A stretch of DNA of 64,000 nt from Microbacterium sediminis (lineage in GTDB: Bacteria; Actinomycetota; Actinomycetes; Actinomycetales; Microbacteriaceae), in the NCBI RefSeq assembly GCF_004564075.1, contig NZ_CP038256.1:868001-932000 (forward strand). Reading direction: 5' to 3'. Made by a program: the position numbers and the translations under genes. Every line of letters starts with the position of its first letter. The first letter of the stretch is position 1. The notes beneath the pieces were generated by a model. The model had not been told where the DNA came from. It saw only the letters and a list, made by a program, of their open reading frames with translations, and made no database searches. Below, one piece after another: positions 61,044 to 64,000 of the stretch.

Positions 61044-62071
61044 TTCGACTCCCCTCGGTCGCTCCGTGCATCGCGTGCGGGGATCCCGTCCGGCTCGGTG
61101 GGGTAGACGAGGCCGATCTGCCGGCGGATCTCGTCGAGGGCGCCCATGATCTCGACCGTCTGGTCGATCGGCAGGATGTCGCCGGCGAGGTTGCCCTCCG
61201 CCACCAGCTTCTCGGCGGCCAGCGCCTCGTACTGCATGCCGCGGCCCTGCACGCGCGACTCGTAGGTCTCGAGCACCGTGCCGTCGGGGGCGCGCAGCCG
61301 GAAGGTGGTCGGGCGGTAGAAGGCGCGGTCGATGTCGATGCGCGCCTCGGTGCCGATGATGTGCGCGGTCGTCGGGCCGGCCGCGCGCGAGGACGACAGC
61401 GTTGTGGAGAGCGCGCCGTCGCCGTGGGTCATGATCGTCGCGACCTCGGTGTCGGCACCGGTCTCGCCCAGGCGTGCGGTCGCGGTGATGCGCGTGGGGG
61501 CGCCGAGCACGTCCCACACGAACGAGATGGGGTAGATGCCCAGGTCCAGCAGCGCGCCGCCGCCGAGCGCGAGCGCGTTGAGGCGGTGCGCGGGGTCGGA
61601 GGGCAGCTTCTGGGTGTGGTCGGCGTGCACGGCGCGAATGTCGCCGAGGGCGCCGGCGGCGAGCAGCTCGCGGACGCGCACCATGTGCGGCAGCCAGCGC
61701 GTCCACATCGCCTCCATGACCAGCAGGCCCTTCTCGGCCGCCAGATCGCGCAGGGCGGCGGCCTCGGCGCGGTTGACAGTGAAGGCCTTCTCGACGAGCG
61801 CGTGCTTGCCGTTCTCGAGGGCGAGCTTGGCCGCCTCGAAGTGCATCGGGTGCGGCGTGCCGACGTAGATGATGTCGACGTCCGGATCGCCCACGAGCGC
61901 CTCGTACGAGGCGTGCACGTTGTCCACCTCGAAGTCGCGCGCGAACGCGTCGGCGCTCGCCGCGGTGCGCGAGCCGACGGCGCGCAGATCGAGGCCGGCC
62001 TGTCGCAGATCGCCCGCGAACGCCCGCGAGATGCCGCCCGTGGCGAGGATTCCCCAGCGAAGTCCAGTCAT
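61040..62071 (-). CDS. Gfo/Idh/MocA family oxidoreductase
   Basis: A 343-aa NAD(P)-dependent oxidoreductase. 'WGILATGGISRAFAGDL' is the Rossmann start, 'VDIIYVGTPHPMHFEAAKLAL' and 'KHALVEKAFTVN' (the EK-x-hydrophobic motif) are typical of sugar and trans-dihydrodiol dehydrogenases. The C-terminal alpha/beta domain has 'GGGALLDLGIYPISF' with the D-x-G-x-Y/H active-site segment. TAGGCT (62083 to 62078) lies 6 nt before the ATG (leaderless). Substrate unknown. Confidence 0.88.
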   Translation of the reverse strand: MTGLRWGILATGGISRAFAGDLRQAGLDLRAVGSRTAASADAFARDFEVDNVHASYEALVGDPDVDIIYVGTPHPMHFEAAKLALENGKHALVEKAFTVNRAEAAALRDLAAEKGLLVMEAMWTRWLPHMVRVRELLAAGALGDIRAVHADHTQKLPSDPAHRLNALALGGGALLDLGIYPISFVWDVLGAPTRITATARLGETGADTEVATIMTHGDGALSTTLSSSRAAGPTTAHIIGTEARIDIDRAFYRPTTFRLRAPDGTVLETYESRVQGRGMQYEALAAEKLVAEGNLAGDILPIDQTVEIMGALDEIRRQIGLVYPTEPDGIPARDARSDRGESK

Positions 62072-62100
62072 GCCCCGAGCCTACGCGGTCGCGCGGTGCG

Positions 62101-63423
62101 TCAGAGGGCGTCGAGGGCCCGGGCGAGGTCGGCGATGAGCTCGGACGGGTCCTCGAGGCCGATCGACAGGCGGATCGTCGCGAAGGAGATGCCGGCGGCC
62201 GTGAGCTGATCGCGCGTCATGTGGTTGTGCGTCATCGTGGCGGGATGACAGGCGAGCGACCGGGCGTCGCCGATGTTGGCCACGAGTCGGATCACGCGCA
62301 GCGCGTCGATGACCTTCTCGGCGCGCGCGTAGTCCGCCTCGTCGTCGCCGGTGGCGGCGAGGTCGAAGGCGAACACCGACGGCACGCCGCGGGGGAGGTA
62401 CCGCTCGGCGAGCCCGTGCCAGCGGTTGGACGCCAGGCCGGGGTGGTGCACGGCGGCGACCGCCGGGTGGCTCTCGAGGAACGCGGCGACGGCGAGGCCG
62501 GAGGCGGCGTGGCGATCGACGCGGAGGTTGAGCGTCTCGACACCCTCGATGATCTGGAACGCGTTGAACGGGGACAGGGCCGGGCCGAGGTCGCCGACGT
62601 ACTTCGACTTGATGAGCGTGATGAACGCCGCCTCGCGGCCGAACGCGTCCCACAGCGGCACCCCGCCGAAGCGGTGATGCGGCTCGCTGAGGGCGGGCCA
62701 CTTCTCGGGCGAGGCCGAGAAGTCGAACGTGCCGAGATCCACGACGACGCCGCCGAGCGAGGTGCCGTGGCCGCCGAGGAACTTCGTGGCGGAGTGCACC
62801 ACGATGTCGGCGCCGAACTCCCGCGGGCGCAGCAGCGCCGGGGTGGCCACGGTGTTGTCGATGACGAGGGGCACGCCGGCCTCGTGTGCGATGTCGGCGA
62901 CGGCGCGCATGTCGAGCACCTGGGCCACCGGGTTGGCGACGCTCTCCGCGAAGAAGGCGCGCGTGGTGGGGCGCACCGCCGCGCGCCAGGCGTCGAGGTC
63001 GTCCTGATCGACGAAGGTCACGTCGATCCCGAGGTCGGCGAAGGTGTCGTGGAACAGATCGACGGTGCCGCCGTAGAGCTGGTGGGCGGCGACGATGTGG
63101 CCGCCGCGCCCCGCCAGGGCGAGCGTCGCCACGGCCGTCGCGGCCTGGCCGGAGCCGACCGCCGCCGCCGCAACGCCGCCCTCGAGCGCGGCCACCCGCT
63201 GCTCGAGCACGGCCTGGGTCGGGTGCGCGTTGCGGCTGTAGATGAAGCCCTTCTCGCGCAGGGCGAAGCGCTCGCGCGCCTCGCGGAGCGAGCGGAACTG
63301 GTAGGCCGACGACTGATGGATCGGCACCGCGACCGTCTGCTGCGCGACGGCGCCCGGCTCGTACCCGGCGCCGAGCTGGGCGGTGACGAAGCCTTCGGGC
63401 AGGGCGGGCGAGTCGTGCGTCAT
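62101..63423 (-). CDS. metY: O-acetylhomoserine sulfhydrylase (MetY-type PLP enzyme)
   Basis: A 440-aa Cys/Met-metabolism PLP enzyme that makes homocysteine from O-acetylhomoserine and sulfide. '[20 protein letters not shown]', '[22 protein letters not shown]' and 'SGQAATAVA' are family landmarks (each partly shown). The PLP lysine is in '[10 protein letters not shown]' near residue 213, and '[17 protein letters not shown]' is the long-form C-terminus of MetY rather than MetB/MetC. CAAGAT-GGAGGG-ATG forms the start region. No S-box or SAM riboswitch is visible upstream. Confidence 0.93.
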   Translation of the reverse strand: MTHDSPALPEGFVTAQLGAGYEPGAVAQQTVAVPIHQSSAYQFRSLREARERFALREKGFIYSRNAHPTQAVLEQRVAALEGGVAAAAVGSGQAATAVATLALAGRGGHIVAAHQLYGGTVDLFHDTFADLGIDVTFVDQDDLDAWRAAVRPTTRAFFAESVANPVAQVLDMRAVADIAHEAGVPLVIDNTVATPALLRPREFGADIVVHSATKFLGGHGTSLGGVVVDLGTFDFSASPEKWPALSEPHHRFGGVPLWDAFGREAAFITLIKSKYVGDLGPALSPFNAFQIIEGVETLNLRVDRHAASGLAVAAFLESHPAVAAVHHPGLASNRWHGLAERYLPRGVPSVFAFDLAATGDDEADYARAEKVIDALRVIRLVANIGDARSLACHPATMTHNHMTRDQLTAAGISFATIRLSIGLEDPSELIADLARALDAL

Positions 63424-63474
63424 CCCTCCATCTTGAGGGATCGCCGCGCGCCGGCCGAACGCTCCGTCACACGG

Positions 63475-63510
63475 CGAAACGGGGCCCGGCATGCGCCGGA
63501 CCCCGTTTCG
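63475..63510 (-). terminator. intrinsic terminator after putA
   Basis: A 16-pair stem with one mismatch, CGAAACGGGG/CCCCGTTTCG plus CCGGC/GCCGG, and a 4-nt loop, immediately after the minus-strand putA stop. TTT lies in the arm. Confidence 0.85.
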
Positions 63511-63517
63511 CGACGGC

Positions 63518-64000
63518 TCACACCAGCGGCGGCACCTCGTAGCGGCGCGGGTTGCCGAACCGGTGCGCGGTGATCGACACCGCCTGCTCGCGCAGGAAGG
63601 TCAGCATCTCCACGCGGCCGGCCGAGACGACGGGGCCGTCGTAGACCGCGACGTTGGGGGCGCCGTCCGTCGCCTCGGCCACGGCCGCGCGCGAGGCGCC
63701 GAGCAGGCGCACGCGTCCCCCCGTGGCGGTCAGCCCGCGCAGGCGCTCCGCCCAGGCGACGGCGTCCTCCACCATCGCGGCGGCGCCGACGGAGGCGAGG
63801 TAGGCGGCAACGGCGGGCTCGAGCGCGGCGGCCGAGCTGACCGTGAGGGCCGAGCCGGCGCGGGCGCCGGCGGCGGCCACGCGGACGATCTCACGTGCGG
63901 GCGCGTCCTCGACCCGGATCGTGACCGGCACGGGCGCGTAGCGGAGCACGTTCTGCTCGAGCGCGAGGCCCTGCACGTCGCGCGCGACGCCGAACTCGTC
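63518..64000 (-). CDS. putA: proline dehydrogenase/P5C dehydrogenase (partial, C-terminal end)
   Basis: The last 160 codons of a minus-strand gene that extends past the right edge. 'EFGVARDVQGLALEQNVLRY', then 'PVPVTIRVEDAP', is the C-terminal region of actinobacterial bifunctional proline-utilisation enzymes (proline to glutamate), where a domain beyond the aldehyde dehydrogenase core begins. The end 'SITAHRFGNPRRYEVPPLV' also fits. The catalytic Cys/Glu lie outside the window, so the assignment rests on the tail only. Confidence 0.75.
   Translation of the reverse strand, partial: DEFGVARDVQGLALEQNVLRYAPVPVTIRVEDAPAREIVRVAAAGARAGSALTVSSAAALEPAVAAYLASVGAAAMVEDAVAWAERLRGLTATGGRVRLLGASRAAVAEATDGAPNVAVYDGPVVSAGRVEMLTFLREQAVSITAHRFGNPRRYEVPPLV

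Noticed and set aside
63424..63474. SAM riboswitch before metY
   Set aside because: Only about 50 bp separate the ATG from the putA terminator, too short for a known SAM aptamer, and the start looks leaderless.

Overview
The window comes from a high-GC actinobacterium, most likely a Microbacteriaceae member such as Microbacterium. Pointers are the nusA-ylxR-infB-rbfA...truB-ribF translation block, a WhiB regulator tail-to-tail with a PdtaS-type sensor kinase, an Rv3235-family protein, actinobacterial lipoproteins, and frequent leaderless starts in which a TANNNT -10 hexamer sits 6-7 nt before ATG or GTG. No tRNA, rRNA, CRISPR array, transposase or phage module was seen. Protein annotations rest on recognised motifs, without database search.

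Layout. 1-3.5 kb: end of a pyroglutamyl-peptidase gene, a flavodoxin-fold reductase divergent from a TetR regulator around a 19-bp dyad, and proS. 3.6-8 kb: a secreted LTD/OB/EEP nuclease and an alanine/glycine:cation symporter. 8-23.5 kb: core translation genes (nusA, ylxR, infB, rbfA, truB) interrupted by an ABC-2 exporter, mutY and a lipoprotein, followed by two small membrane proteins, ribF, deoC and a copZ-copA copper operon with a CsoR-like operator.

23.5-40.8 kb is the accessory centrepiece, a carbohydrate catabolic island. It has two ribose-type ABC importers (one FrcA-like with a single-domain ATPase, one RbsA-like with a double-domain ATPase), two zinc MDR dehydrogenases, a VOC protein, an SDR, a cupin sugar-phosphate isomerase, a KDPG-type aldolase, a diverged shikimate-dehydrogenase-like protein, a D-2-hydroxyacid dehydrogenase, a PTE-family hydrolase, an FGGY kinase and an RpiR-family regulator. 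A 13-bp palindrome, GTAGTATNACTAC, lies before the transcription units of this island and overlaps their predicted -10 boxes. I read this as a local RpiR regulon with a HexR-like operator. I cannot identify the substrate, and no classical sugar-acid dehydratase is present.

41-64 kb: a SNF2 helicase, pfkA with a coupled 20-codon leader peptide that repeats its first codons, a GT4 glycosyltransferase, an HspR-like MerR protein, an orphan CpaB/CpaE-like pair, pdtaS/whiB, several membrane proteins with a PadR switch, a Clp ATPase preceded by two HAIR-like (HspR) elements, a nucleoside hydrolase, a KstD-like flavoprotein, a NYN nuclease, a Gfo/Idh oxidoreductase, metY and the 3' end of putA. Two intergenic dyads at 44.4 and 57.2 kb share sequence and show compensatory changes in their stems.
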